64,000 nt of DNA. Source: Pogostemon cablin. Its lineage: Eukaryota; Streptophyta; Magnoliopsida; Lamiales; Lamiaceae. The notes under the pieces were generated by a model. It searched no databases, was not told the origin of the DNA, and was given only the letters and a program-made list of their open reading frames with translations. This document shows positions 21,550 to 32,816 of this stretch, one piece after another. The stretch's first letter is position 1. Every line of letters starts with the position of its first letter. The translations under genes were made by a program, and so were the position numbers. The DNA lies in contig CM042955.1 of NCBI GenBank assembly GCA_023678885.1, positions 32,830,088 to 32,894,087 on the forward strand, given 5' to 3'.

Positions 21550-24500
21550 CTCCTCTTTTTTTTCTCCACTGGAGTGTTTTCGTTATCCAAAGGCAAGTAC
21601 TTCCTGGTCCATTTGACTTCTTCCACTTTATTTCTTTCCAATGCAAACCTGTCATCACCCAAAGCAAGTAAGTTTTCAAGAAATTTAATACATACCTCAT
21701 TAGAAAGTCCGTCAAGCTCCGTAGTGGAATAAGTAAGAGACTCCATCAAACATGTCTCAAGAGGATCCTTTAACAAGATCAGAGACATATCCTCCTTCAC
21801 AATCTCCTCCACCACGTCAATACTATAACATTGGGACTCCATTGGCATATTTATTGCTTTGTCCAAGTTGAAAAGTACTTCTTCTTTGTCCATTCTCAAC
21901 TTTAGTTCTCCCTTCCGAACATCTATCATAGCTCCAGCTGTAGCAAGGAATGGCCTCCCCAAGATTAAAGGAACATTATCCTTGTCATCATCCATTTCTA
22001 ATACAAGGAAATCCACAGGAAAGACTAGCTTCTCCACCTTTACTAGAACATCTTCAACTATACCTTTCTGAAACGTCATGGATCTATCTGCCAATTGGAG
22101 AGCAACAGTTGTCGGGGTCATCTCCCCCAAACCAAGCTTCTGAAAGATGGACAACGGCATCAAATTGATGCTTGCCCCTAGATCGCACAAAGCTCGCCGT
22201 GCTGGCCCCTTCCCGATCTCACATAGAATAGTAAAGCTCCCCGGATCTTTCATCTTTGGTGGCAACTTCTTTTGAATAATTGAGCTACAATTCTCAGATA
22301 AGTTTACCATTTCAACTCCGGTTAATCTTCGCTTCTTCATCAATATGTCTTTAAGGAATCGAGAATAATATGGCATCTCCATGATTGCCTCTGAAAAATG
22401 GATGTTCAAGCTTATCTTATTCATTATCTCTGAAAACTTCTTGAACTTTTCTTCCAACCCCTTCTTCACTAGCTTGTAGGGAAACGGTGGAGGTATCTTT
22501 GTTTTGGGAATCCCCCATTCATCACGATCAACCTTCTCCGCTTTCTCCTTTTCGGCTCTTAATCGCTTAGCTCTTTCCCATTTTTTCTCAGCTATTATGT
22601 CTGTACTTTGCTCATTCCGTACCACTGGAGTTGCATCAACATCAAAAGGAACAACAGGTGCGTCAAACAAAACATCTTGGCGAGGTTCGACTGGGGTTCG
22701 ACCAGGCTGAGAGGTCGAACCAGGACTGTATTGGTCGAACCTCTCTCCTGAAAGACTGATCTCATTCTGCTCCGGAGGTTCAACTTGGGTTCGACCAGCA
22801 TTGGAGGTCGAACCACTGCCCCTTTGGTCGAACCGCTTCACTGTATAATCTCCATCCTTCGGTTCGACCTGGGTTCGACCTGAAGAGTTGGTCGAACCCT
22901 TTTGATCGTGGTCGAACCGTTCCTGCGTCAAAACAGAGTGCTCTGGCCGATGAGGTTCGACCTGGGTTCGACCAGAAAAGTTGGTCGAACCCTCTACGTG
23001 TTGGTCGAATCGCTCCTGTGTCGAAACAGAGTGCTCTGGCCGATGAGGTTCGACCTGGGTTCGACCAGAAAAGTTGGTCGAACCCTCTACGTGTTGGTCG
23101 AACCGAGGCTTAGAAAATTCCAATTTTGATTCCGGCCTCATCGGTCCCTCGTACTGCGTTCCCGACCTCAGTGTGATGGCATTACATGACTTTGGATTCT
23201 CTATACTCTGAGACGGAAACTTCCTTTTTCCTACAGTTTGAGTCAATGTGTTCACATTCTCTGCAATTGTACCCATCAACAATGTGAGATCTTTCACTTG
23301 AGTGGACAAATCTCTGTGGTGATCATCAATCTTTTTCTCAAGCTTTGCCTCAAGGCGGTTCACTCTTTCATCATTCTTTACCATGTACCGATTCACAGTA
23401 TCCTCGAACCCAGGCTTCCCTTCTTCCACCTTTTCTCCCGGATCAACACCCATCGGAAGTTGCACTGCATTGTTCGTATTGCTCCATGAAAATTCAGGCC
23501 TCCTTGGTTGCTGTTGATAACTACCAGATGGACCACGATTATTAAAGTTCCCTCGATAGTTCCCTTGGTAGTTCCGGTTTCCTTGATTTGGGTACCTCGT
23601 TCCTTGAATACTTTGACCCATGGCATAATTTGCTTCCTCCAATTTGTCTTGGATGGTTCCATTATTCATCATCTCTTGCTGCATGATTGGCACTCGTTGG
23701 GATATCTCGCTGATCTGCTTCTGTTGAGACTCAAGTAGCTTGTTGATATTGGACAAGCTCGAAACGATCTCATCCTCTCTCTTAGTTTTCACCATTGCTT
23801 GTTCAACCTGAGCTACCTTTCCAAGAACATACGTACCTCTAACTCTATCAGTAGGCCAATCCCTCGAATTCATCGATATGTCTTCAAACAATCTCTCGGC
23901 CTCAACGGATGACTTTGTAAGCAATGCTCCATTAGAAGAAGCATCAAGTAGCACTCTTGATTCACAGTCCAATCCGTTGTAAAATATACTGATATATTGG
24001 GCTTTAGATAACCCATGTTGAGGACACTTCCTGAGCATGTCCTTGAATCTATCCCACGCTTCATGAAATTTCTCACCTCCATTGATAGCAAATTGGTTAA
24101 TATCTTGCTTCATCTTAAACACCTTCGAAGGTGGCATATACCTCTCCAAGAACCTTAACTTCAATTGCTCCCACGTGGTGCACTCAGCTGCATTAATAGT
24201 ATCGTACCAATCCCTCGCCTTTTCAGTAAGCGAGAATTTGAACAAAAGAATCTTCCTTGCATCTTCATGTTCTCCTACGTCTTTTTGAGTACTTGCATAG
24301 CCCAAGAACTTGTTCAGATGCTGCTGTGGATCCTCGAAAGACCCTCCTGAAAAGGAGTTTCTTTCTATCATGCTAATAAGAGCGGGATGAAGATCGAACA
24401 CTGTGTTAGTTCCCCTTGCTCCTAAAAGCTCATAATTTCCAGCCCCATTATTTCTGAAAACCTCTCGGATGGCTAGATTATCCAGATTCGCTGCCATGTT

Positions 24501-24701
24501 GACTGTTTCTACTTCCAAATTAACTTCAGTTGTAGCCTCAATCACTTGCGAAATCTGCTCGTCAACCTCAACTCCAAAATTCAGAGCTTCAGTTGAGTCT
24601 ATTGTCTTTGCCTTGCTCTTCTTCTTCTTCTTCTTTCTTGATGATGCTCCAATCTCAGGATTATACGGTTCAAGATTATCTTTCTTTGATCTTGTGAGCA
24701 T
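21546..24701 (-). CDS. Inner element gag-protease part of gag-pol
   Basis: 1,051 codons from MLTRSKKDNLEPYN. A Lys-rich stretch near residues 25-32 may direct nuclear import. The retrotransposon gag core follows (about residues 95-250: RDWYDTINAAECTTWEQLKL, FHEAWDRFKDMLRKCP), then a Gly/Asn/Arg-rich stretch (GNRNYQGNYRGNFNNRG) in place of a CCHC knuckle. A repeat section (about 555-700) has units RFDQ...GST...GRTQVEP. The aspartic protease DLGASINLMP lies near residue 838, and LILGRPFLATA follows. The frame ends at ...VEKKKRS because a run of A at 21556-21563 has 8 bases; one more would rejoin the pol frame, as in the outer copy (MEVRKEELK). Compared with the outer copy this is the only break. 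Confidence 0.92.
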   Translation of the reverse strand: MLTRSKKDNLEPYNPEIGASSRKKKKKKSKAKTIDSTEALNFGVEVDEQISQVIEATTEVNLEVETVNMAANLDNLAIREVFRNNGAGNYELLGARGTNTVFDLHPALISMIERNSFSGGSFEDPQQHLNKFLGYASTQKDVGEHEDARKILLFKFSLTEKARDWYDTINAAECTTWEQLKLRFLERYMPPSKVFKMKQDINQFAINGGEKFHEAWDRFKDMLRKCPQHGLSKAQYISIFYNGLDCESRVLLDASSNGALLTKSSVEAERLFEDISMNSRDWPTDRVRGTYVLGKVAQVEQAMVKTKREDEIVSSLSNINKLLESQQKQISEISQRVPIMQQEMMNNGTIQDKLEEANYAMGQSIQGTRYPNQGNRNYQGNYRGNFNNRGPSGSYQQQPRRPEFSWSNTNNAVQLPMGVDPGEKVEEGKPGFEDTVNRYMVKNDERVNRLEAKLEKKIDDHHRDLSTQVKDLTLLMGTIAENVNTLTQTVGKRKFPSQSIENPKSCNAITLRSGTQYEGPMRPESKLEFSKPRFDQHVEGSTNFSGRTQVEPHRPEHSVSTQERFDQHVEGSTNFSGRTQVEPHRPEHSVLTQERFDHDQKGSTNSSGRTQVEPKDGDYTVKRFDQRGSGSTSNAGRTQVEPPEQNEISLSGERFDQYSPGSTSQPGRTPVEPRQDVLFDAPVVPFDVDATPVVRNEQSTDIIAEKKWERAKRLRAEKEKAEKVDRDEWGIPKTKIPPPFPYKLVKKGLEEKFKKFSEIMNKISLNIHFSEAIMEMPYYSRFLKDILMKKRRLTGVEMVNLSENCSSIIQKKLPPKMKDPGSFTILCEIGKGPARRALCDLGASINLMPLSIFQKLGLGEMTPTTVALQLADRSMTFQKGIVEDVLVKVEKLVFPVDFLVLEMDDDKDNVPLILGRPFLATAGAMIDVRKGELKLRMDKEEVLFNLDKAINMPMESQCYSIDVVEEIVKEDMSLILLKDPLETCLMESLTYSTTELDGLSNEVCIKFLENLLALGDDRFALERNKVEEVKWTRKYLPLDNENTPVEKKKRS
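22684..23104. repeat. GGTTCGACC cluster inside inner gag, with 93-bp tandem repeat
   Basis: Two successive units starting at about 22952 and 23045 are nearly identical with a 93-bp period (31 codons), encoding RFDQHVEGSTNFSGRTQVEP twice. Further more diverged units follow. The repeat count differs from the outer copy, and spacing elsewhere is irregular. Confidence 0.94.
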
Positions 24702-24790
24702 ACACCTAAAACGAATAAGAAAGAAAATAACAAAACAAGGTAAATAGTCCTAATAAACTAGAAATAATACAAAAAAGATAGTTTACGCCG

Positions 24791-24808
24791 TCCCCGGCAA
24801 TGGCGCCA
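24791..24808 (-). other. Primer binding site, tRNA-Asp type (inner element)
   Basis: Minus-strand TGGCGCCATTGCCGGGGA, next to the 5' LTR. It pairs with tRNA-Asp except one base (A where G would pair), a different mismatch from the outer element's. Confidence 0.87.
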
Positions 24809-25805
24809 AGAACTTGATAGGGGTTTTCTCAACACACAAATTAATCCTCAAGTATAAGGATATCAATTGTAGTCGCGAAGATGACCAAGTTACAATATCG
24901 AACCCACGGGACGGATAAATATCAATTTTGTTATCTTCTAGTATATTTTAGACTATGTTGGTAATTGTAAAGGTTTAATGGATAATAACTTCTAATCGAA
25001 AGAAATAGCAAAAGAAATAGCAAGAGTAGAGAAATGTGAGTTGTCATCAATAAGAATGATAGGTAGTTCGTCGGGTCATCCAGTTTCACTAGCAATTCGT
25101 ATTTTCATGTGATGGTGTCCGACTCTGCCCTGTGGTTTGTGGACGCATCACTAGACCATGCAAGTTTACTCTATAGACACAAGTAAATATGCGCTTGACA
25201 CGTGTGAATAACATCGGAGCAAGAGATATGCTTCACCCCCCTTTCTAGGACCTATCATAATCAATTATCTTCTACGTCTAGAATCTAACCCGATTTGATC
25301 TCCCTTTTTAGGTACTATAAAGTTATACTCTTCATCCTATTCATCAACCTGAATTCAATTCAATTCATGAATATTTATACAAGACAGTTCTAATAATACT
25401 TCGGAATCCCTTCACTTAGAATTATAACAATAAACCCTGCTCAGTAGTGAACGCACTCAATCAATAACCATGTTATGTATTCAGACTCTACACAACGATC
25501 ATTGATGCACAAAACGACTATGAGTATGGATTAAATATGCAATCTTATATAAAACAAACCACAGGTAGTGTTGTACGGAGTTTTACACACGAAACACGAA
25601 TTACATCATGAAACTTTCATAACCCTAGAACTACCAAGGTGGTTCTAGCCCATGATTGATCTAGGAACAATCATGGTTAGATTGATCATTCTTACTTGAA
25701 CCTTCAGCGAACCTCTGTCACAGCCCTCCGGATGGATCACCACCTCTACTCTTGTCTCTCCTATGATTGACGATCAAAAGCTCTCTTTATTCTCTGTATG
25801 AGCCT

Positions 25806-25814
25806 CCTTTTATA
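25806..25814 (-). promoter_or_regulatory. TATA-like box of inner 5' LTR
   Basis: Minus-strand TATAAAAGG. The GGTTCGACC cluster begins about 95 bp upstream on the transcribed strand. Confidence 0.5.
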
Positions 25815-25909
25815 CTTGTAATCACGTCTCTAGGGCTTGGAATGGGCTTTCTAAGTGATCTCACGCGTTTCGGCCTCGAAAATCCGGATAAGGTAAATTC
25901 TCGCACATA

Positions 25910-26267
25910 GGTTCGACCACGTCAAGCAGGTCGAACCCCTAGCCACAGGTCGAACCCCAGGTCGAACCCCGCTACTGGAAGAATTCTGCACAGGTTCGAC
26001 CTTCTGGACAGGTCGAACCACTTAGGCCTTGGTCGAACCCCAGGTCGAACCTCAGCACTGGACAACTCTCGCTCCCGATTTGACCAACTGGCAAGTTGAA
26101 CCCAAACATCGTGGTCGAATCCTCCTTCTTACAAATTGGTTCGACCATGGTTCGACCTGATGGCCAGGTTGAACCAGCCGAGTCGTGGTCGAATCAATCT
26201 CTGTACGTCTAGCAACGTTGGTTCGACCTGCTGGAGAGGTCGAACCCTCCTCCATCCAGGTCGAACC
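25910..26267. repeat. GGTTCGACC cluster in inner 5' LTR
   Basis: Same cluster as at 13620-13977, upstream of the TATA-like box. Confidence 0.95.
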
Positions 26268-26484
26268 CACCTACTTCTTGGGCGGTTCGCGTGGCTTCAA
26301 CTCCGTCTCTTTGATTCTTGGCTCTTTCACTCCGTTTTTGCTAAGAAAACACTCAAATAGCTCCACTAACACCTGATTCATGCTAATTCACAATATATAT
26401 AGGTTTTCCACCTATTTCCACATCAAAACTCTCCAAAACTAGCACAAAACATAGTGTCAAACTTGTGAATTTATACACTCATCA

Positions 26485-26489
26485 CACTG
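26485..26489. repeat. Right target duplication of inner element (CACTG)
   Basis: Second copy of the 5-bp duplication; partner at 12520-12524. Confidence 0.95.
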
Positions 26490-28286
26490 CACCTATCTTG
26501 ATCACACCGGATTGGACTCAATCGTTTGTACTAATGTGTGATGCAAGTGATGTAGCACTTGGGGTGGTGCTTGGGCAACTGAAGGAAAAGAAGTTCTGCG
26601 CCATTTACTATGCAAGTAAGACTTTTGATGCGGCACAAAAGAATTACACGGTGACTGAAAAGGAGTTTTTGGCTGTGGTGTACGCATTCGATAAGTTTCG
26701 TCAGTATTTGGTTGGCATGAAGACTATAGTGTACACGGATCATTCTGCGATTCGGTACTTGATGGAAAAGAAGGAGACGAAGCCTAGGACCATAAGGTGG
26801 ATTCTTCTACTTCAAGAGTTTGACATGGAGATCCGGGATAAGAAAGGTTCTGATAATGTGCTTGCGGATCATCTTTCGAGGTTGGAGACTAGGGAACATT
26901 GCGATAATTTTTTCGAGTATATTGAGGAAATATTCCCGGATGAAAAGATCATGGCCGTGTTTGTTGAAGGGGCTGAACGAGCGTGTGTGGTTGCTGCGCA
27001 GGGAGTTGATCCATGGTATGCAGATTATGTGAATTATATTGCTGTGGGAGGAATTCCAAGGGATCTCAACCGATATCAACTTGCTAAATTTAAAAGGGAT
27101 GTTGAGACTTTCATATGGTATGATCCATTTGTGTACAAGATTTGCACGGATTCTATCATCCGTAGGTGTTGCCTGAGATAGAGATGGAGAGTGTTCTCAA
27201 GTTTTGCCATGCACAACCTAACAGGGGACACTTCGGCGCTTACAAGACAGCAGCCAAGGTACTTCAGTCCGCTCTTTATTGGCCTACCTTGTTCAAGGAT
27301 TGTGAGACCTATGTGGCGTCTTGCGATAGATGTCAACGTATGGGAAACATCGGTAGGAGAGACGAGATGCCACTTCAGCCAAGCATAGTGGTCGAGATTT
27401 TTGATGTGTGGAGTATCGATTTTATGGGGCCTTTTCCCCCATCGAATGGATTTCTCTACATTCTACTTGCGGTGGATTATGTTTCTAAGTGGGTGGAAGC
27501 GATTCCCACTCGCTTGAATGACTCGAAAACTGTTATATCTTTCTTGAAGAAGCATATCTTTGCCCATTTTGGAGTCCCTAGAGCACTTGTTAGTGATGGA
27601 GGTACGCATTTCGTAAATAAATTTCTTGAGAAGGTGCTTAAAGGGTATGGTGTTAAGCATAGGGTCACTACACCCTATCATCCTCAAGCGAATGGGCAAG
27701 CGGAGGTCTCTAACCATCAAGTCAAACAGATTTTAGAGAAGGTGGTCGGAACCAATAGAAAGGATTGGGCCTTGAAGCTCGATGATGTCGTGTCGGGGTT
27801 CCGAACCGCGTACAAGACGGTGTTAGATATGTCACCATATCAGATTGTCTATGGGAAGCCGTGCCACTTACCTGTGGAAATTCAACACAAAGCGTTTTGG
27901 ACTTTGCGTAGCTTGAACTTGACTCTTAAAGATGTGAAGGAGTTGAGGATTGCTCACATCAATCTTTTAGATGAGTTTCAGAGTCGTGCGTATAAGAATT
28001 CAGAGATCTATAAGGAGAGGATTAAGAGGTGGCATGATTCGAAGATCTCGTACAAGGAGTTCAAGCAAGGAGATGAGGTATTACTTTTTAACTCTTGTTT
28101 AAAGCTTTTTGCAGGCAAGTTGAAATCGAAGTGGACGGGACCGTTCATGATTCATCGAGTCTTAGGATGGGGAGTTTTGAGCTTATTGACAAGGATGGAG
28201 ACATTTTTACGGCGAATGCACATCGCTTGAAGCATTATAGGTCGCCGGATGATGTTGGTGTCATCTTTGTGGATACCTTGATCTGA
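26490..28286 (+). pseudogene. Outer element pol, 3' part (RNase H, integrase), broken
   Basis: It resumes the outer frame at APILITPDWTQ. RNase H words MCDASD, TEKEF and YTDHSAI are present. A frameshift near 27170 (RRC|CLR against RRCVPEMEME in the inner copy) splits RNase H from integrase. Integrase keeps its zinc site (CHAQPNRGHFG, CDRCQ) and core D, D, E (IDFMGPF, VSDGGTHF, NGQAEVSN). A second frameshift near 28165 falls in the G run after HRVLG. The end, HRLKHYRSPDD, is in the third frame, with the stop at 28286. Confidence 0.92.
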
Positions 28287-29428
28287 TTTGGTACCGTCGT
28301 GACTCTCCGACGTTAAACATGAGCGCCTGTTGGGGACTTTTCCTACTATTTTAATGCTTTATTCCATTTGTGTGAGTAAGAAATTTTTATGTTTGAAGTG
28401 CTTACTTATCGGCAATTACATCTCTTTGCAAACTTAGTTTCAACTATTGTTTTAACTAAGTTTGGGAGGTGTGTGATGTACTTAACTTGATAAGCACTGA
28501 TAGTATAATCTTTTCTTTGTGATGTTTGTTAGGGGAGTTGGTTTTTGCGCCATATTAAAAATTTAATCGATTTTGATGTGATGATTTTTTACAACTTGCC
28601 TAATGTTAGTGGGTTTTGGTTGTGTTTTCTTTTATAGAGTTACTCATGAATGATATTTTGTGGAACAAATTTTGGATAAAGTTGTGCTCTAGTTGGTACC
28701 TAATGATTCGTATTGAAGTTTGAAGTGTATAGGGATTGAAGAACACTCAGTTTTGAAGCTTAAAAGGGTGGTTCGACCAAAGCCGTGAGAGGTTCGACCA
28801 GTGCCAGGAGGTTGAACCAAGCAGAGGAAGTCGAACCGACGAAGAAAATCATCCAGTGAGGAGGTTCGACCTGATCATTCTAGGTTCAACATGTTTAACA
28901 GGTTGAACCAAGGTCGAACCTGGGACTTAAATCTTATAGTAGAGTGGTTCGACCTGAGCCGTTATGGTTCAACCTGATCAGAAGGTCGAATCTGAGGTCG
29001 AACCAGTCCGTTCAGAGCACTCTGTTTTTCAGGTGATAGGTTTGACCACGACACTAATGGTTCGACCTGTTTCGAAGGTCGAACCCAGGTCGAACCATGA
29101 GGAGAAATTGTCCAGAAGGTAGGTTCGACCTCATCACTCGAGGTTCGACCTGTTCTGCAGGTCGAACCCGAGGTCGAACCCCATTAGGTAAGCGATTTTA
29201 AGTTAAGTTTTTAGAAGGGTTCGATCATATTTTTGTTCACCAAACCTCGAACCTTCCCCGAACTGTAACACCCTTGCACAAATTCGTCAGTTACACTTGA
29301 TTTTGCACCGATTACACAACATTACACTCTTAATTCTTGAATTGGGCGTGGATTTGGACGATTTTTGTCGCGAATTAGGGCTTCAGTCGCGTTTTTGAGT
29401 GTTGTGTGCAAATTATCAATTTTTAACC
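28287..29428 (+). other. Spacer between pol and third ORF, outer element
   Basis: Untranslated. Holds the GGTTCGACC cluster and the short leader of the third ORF, and matches 17563-18624 (inverted). Confidence 0.6.
28770..29180. repeat. GGTTCGACC cluster in outer pol-ORF3 spacer
   Basis: Modules of the form GGTTCGACC, about 10 bases, GGTTCGACCTG, a few bases, CAGGTCGAACC, then AGGTCGAACC. A palindromic module GGTTCGACCTG/TTCTG/CAGGTCGAACC is at about 29141-29167. Some modules have decayed to GGTTCAACC or GGTTTGACC. Confidence 0.93.
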
Positions 29429-31494
29429 ATGGGCAAGACGAAAGGTACGTTCTTTCAACTCAATTACCTTAGGATTGAAGTTTATTGCAAGAAATTTGTT
29501 GTGGGTGAGTTGATTGATATTGATTTTGGTTGAAATTCATGGTGATAATTGATATTTTTGAGTTGATCCATATGAATTCATGTTTATTGGTTTGAGATTG
29601 CTTGATTATGGATAGAACTTGAGTTTTATGTGGATTGATCAAGGATATGATGCATCTAGAGGAATGAGCATGTTAACTAGGTTCGAATTGTTGATAGTTT
29701 GGGTTGTTCATGAAGTTCAATTGTTGAAATTTATGTTGAATGGCTTGAATTGGTTGATGCATGCTTGTTGTTGATGATTTGAAGATTGAAGAGAGTGTGG
29801 TTGATGATGTTTTGAGCATGATGGATGAGCAAGTGGTGTTGAGATAATAGTTGAGTTGATTAAGCATGATGCTTGAAGTCTTGAGTAGAGTATAGGATAT
29901 GCTAGTCATATACTTGTATTTTTGTCTTGTTGGTTGTGTTGAAATAGTTGTTTTCAGGAAAGGGACAAGGATCGAATAAAGGGAAGGGCAAGGTGGATGA
30001 AGCAAGATCGAAGAAGAGGCAAGACAGGCCTTTGAATGTGGACACAGTGACGAGGAAACTGAGGATACAAGAGCGTTTACCCGAAAACTTTAGAATTCAA
30101 ATGCAAAACTGGGACGAGATTAAAGAAAAGTGGGAAGAAGTCTCAGATAAGATAGCTCGAACAAGATACCAAGATGATGAGGCCATGATACTTATGAGCA
30201 TTAGGGATGACATGACGATGTTGTTCGATCGAGTGGGGATCCGCAGATTTATGGAGTTGAAGAAGCTGACTTTCTTCCACGTTACAGCGGAGGTAGTTTG
30301 CTCATTTGAGATGGAAAAGGACCCACTTGGCTACCCGTATCAGTGTTCATTTCAGTTAGGGGGAATCAGAAGGAGATGGACGGCTGAGGATTTTAATCAG
30401 CTTTTTCAGACGCCTCTAGAGATTTCTCGAGTGGAGAATGGACACTTCAACGCTAATAGGTTTTGGAGGGAGATAACTGGGGAGATCAGAGACTATAAGA
30501 TTAGGCAGGTTCGTGCGACCTCGATCAAGAATCCCGTGTTGAAATATATGGATCGAGTGCTCGGAAATACACTGTTTGCTCATTCGGAGGGTGGCTGTGT
30601 ATCTAGAGGAGAGCTTTATGCCCTATGGTGTATGATGAATGGGGTGAAGTTCAATGTGGGAACATATTTCATCGCGCAGCTGTATCGATTTAGGACCATT
30701 GGATTTCAGAAGGTGAACATTGGAGGGTTACTGACGATTGTAGCTGAGCACTACAATATGGACTTCACTGGCATTACACCTGTTAGAGGAGAGCCCGACT
30801 TGGTGATGCTCACATGTGTAAAGGGAGGATTCGCACACTTTAGAGATGGTGATTGGTTCTTTACGAGAGGACCAAAGCCATTCGACTTTATGTTCCCTTT
30901 GACATGAGCAACATGACCACTGTCCGGGAGGCGAGGAACTTGTTGATAAACTCCCTAGGACACACTGCTCTGTCCGTGACTGTGAAGACCAATGGGAATT
31001 GGAGAGCCGTGGCTAGGTTGTGTGCCGAAGATAGGTTGGAGGAGCTACAGCAAATTGTGGAACAGGGAGAGTACCATCCGCCACCGCACCAGCCACTTCA
31101 GTGGCCACAGCAGCCCGAGGTCGAGCATCGGGAAGATGAGCAGCCAGAGATGGAGATTCCGGAAGAGGAGCAGCCCGGCGCAACTCAGCATGAGCCAGCA
31201 CCACGTTAGCAGCGGGCTGTCCCGATTGATACACGGGAGCAGCTCCGTCTTATTCAGGAGCAGCTGGTCGCAATTGTTGCTAGCCAGCAGGAGACAAACC
31301 GGCAGCTCGCACTCGCCAACGCTAACTATGCTACGCTGAATGAGAAGTATACGACCTTGAATGAGAAAGTTGGTAGGTTGGGTGATCGAGTTGATTATTT
31401 GGATAGACACATCGGTGATCTATACCGGATTGTGGAGTGGAGGCTTGATGATGAGGATGATGATGATGAGGGTGATGATGCTCCGGAGGAGTAG
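29429..31494 (+). pseudogene. Third ORF of outer element, spliced, broken
   Basis: Exon 1 is 29429-29444 (ATGGGCAAGACGAAAG, in CCATGGG context), the intron 29445-29957 (GTACGT...TTTTCAG) and exon 2 29958-31494. The start reads MGKTKGKGQGSNKGKGK. It matches the inner ORF throughout: KNPVLKYMDRVLGNTLFAHS, RGELYALWCMMNGVKFNVG, a coiled coil after TREQLRLIQEQL and an acidic tail. It is broken by a lost base near 30897-30900 (MFPLT then stop, against MFPFDVSN in the inner copy) and by a stop at 31207-31209. Intron boundaries and length (513 bp) agree with the inner copy (506 bp). Confidence 0.85.
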
Positions 31495-32803
31495 TTTTTC
31501 AGGTTTTCTTTGGTTTCCTCCGATTCATCTTGATTCCATTATTTATTTTATCTTTAGGATGGGGTGTGATTCATACGTGAGTGGAATGTATAAGTAATAT
31601 CTTGTATGATTAATTGGGCACAAGCTTATTGATTTTTGTGCATTCATATGTTCATGTGTTAATTTCTATTGATGAAAAGCATGTTTATTTGATAAGTATA
31701 TTGAGTTCTTGTGGAATTGATCTTAATTATATGCTATGAGGAGTACTAGGATTACCTATGTGAGGATTTGAGCTTTTTAATCATGCTTGATCATGATTAT
31801 TTTATTCTTGAGAGGATCATTCATATGAACGTATTCTAGAACTTGGCTTGGAGTCTTGTGTGAGACTTATGATTGATAAATTGCTAGGACATGATCTTAG
31901 GCCATTATTTTGTGATTAAGCTACTTAGCCAGATTTATCCTTCCTAATGATCTTATTTATCTTTGGATGCCCTGTTGAGCCGTTAAAAGTCTTTTCTTTG
32001 GTAGCCGAAGTAAATAACTTTATAAACCTTTACTTGAGCTTTGATTAACCAATTCATTGGTAGAGAGAGTGGAGGTGAGTAAGTGTTGCAAGAAGAAAAG
32101 GAGGATAGAACATGGTTGAATGAAAAGAATATGGTCAAATCTTGTTTAGGGGTAGTGCCCGAAACTGGTACCCCGATTGTTTATACGTGTTGCATGTAGC
32201 TTAGCAGCTGATGACCTATATATACGAGAAGGGTAGTGCCTAAAACCGGTACCCGAATTGTTTAAGAAGATGATGTTGATGCCATGAAAAGAAGGAAATT
32301 CAGGAATTTTACAAGTTCAAGAGACGACATTGGAGGAGAACTTGCTGTAAGAAGAAGAAATCGAGAACCTCCAAGGTAACTCTCTACTAGTGTCTTAAGT
32401 CACTAAGTCCAAATTTTCCTACCTTTTTCCAAAGAGCCAACATTACAACCCAAAAATAAGTCCTTTGTGATCCTAGTGAAGAGTCGATTATAAGTTGATT
32501 TTTGAGACCTTTGCCAAGCTTATGGTTACGCGTGAATATGGATTGATATGAGTTTTTATATTAACCTATATAGTGCCTCACGCACTTGAGTGGAAGAGCA
32601 TAAATACTTATCTTGTGAGCGAAATTACTTAGTACTCCGAATGGTATGGATTGGATTGATTTTGCATGAGTGATATATATGAAGCAATTAATACTTGTTT
32701 GATTGAATGAAGTTGCATGTGTGATGTATATTGTACTTGATCTTTGGTGAATTATACACGACTCCTGTGGTTTGATTTGGTTGCCTCGGGACGAGCAACA
32801 TGT
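31495..32803 (+). other. Untranslated tail of outer element
   Basis: No gene. Matches the inner tail. Two copies of a word like GGTAGTGCCCGAAACTGGTACC lie near 32150-32174 and 32230-32254. Confidence 0.7.
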
Positions 32804-32816
32804 AAGTTTGGGGGTT
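32804..32816 (+). other. Polypurine tract of outer element
   Basis: AAGTTTGGGGGTT directly before the 3' LTR. Confidence 0.88.

Larger units (their letters stand above)
12525..26484 (-). mobile_element. Inner Athila-like LTR retrotransposon, nearly complete, inverted
   Basis: It is 13,960 bp, runs TGATAGGGG...CACTCATCA on the plus strand, and is flanked by CACTG. The transcription strand is minus. In element order: 5' LTR 24815-26484, PBS 24791-24808, gag-protease 24701-21546, RT-RNase H-integrase 21549-18625, spacer with GGTTCGACC cluster, spliced third ORF 17562-15524, 1.3-kb tail, PPT 14207-14195 and 3' LTR 14194-12525. Both LTRs are 1,670 bp and differ at about 33 sites by eye (about 2%). 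It belongs to the same family as its host element, but the LTR ends differ slightly. The only coding break seen is one base missing in an A run in gag-pol. Confidence 0.95.
24815..26484 (-). mobile_element. 5' LTR of inner element
   Basis: 1,670 bp with TG...CA ends. Has a TATA-like box (TATAAAAGG, minus strand, 25806-25814) with the GGTTCGACC cluster upstream of it in transcription order. Differs from the 3' LTR at about 33 sites with no gap seen. Confidence 0.95.
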
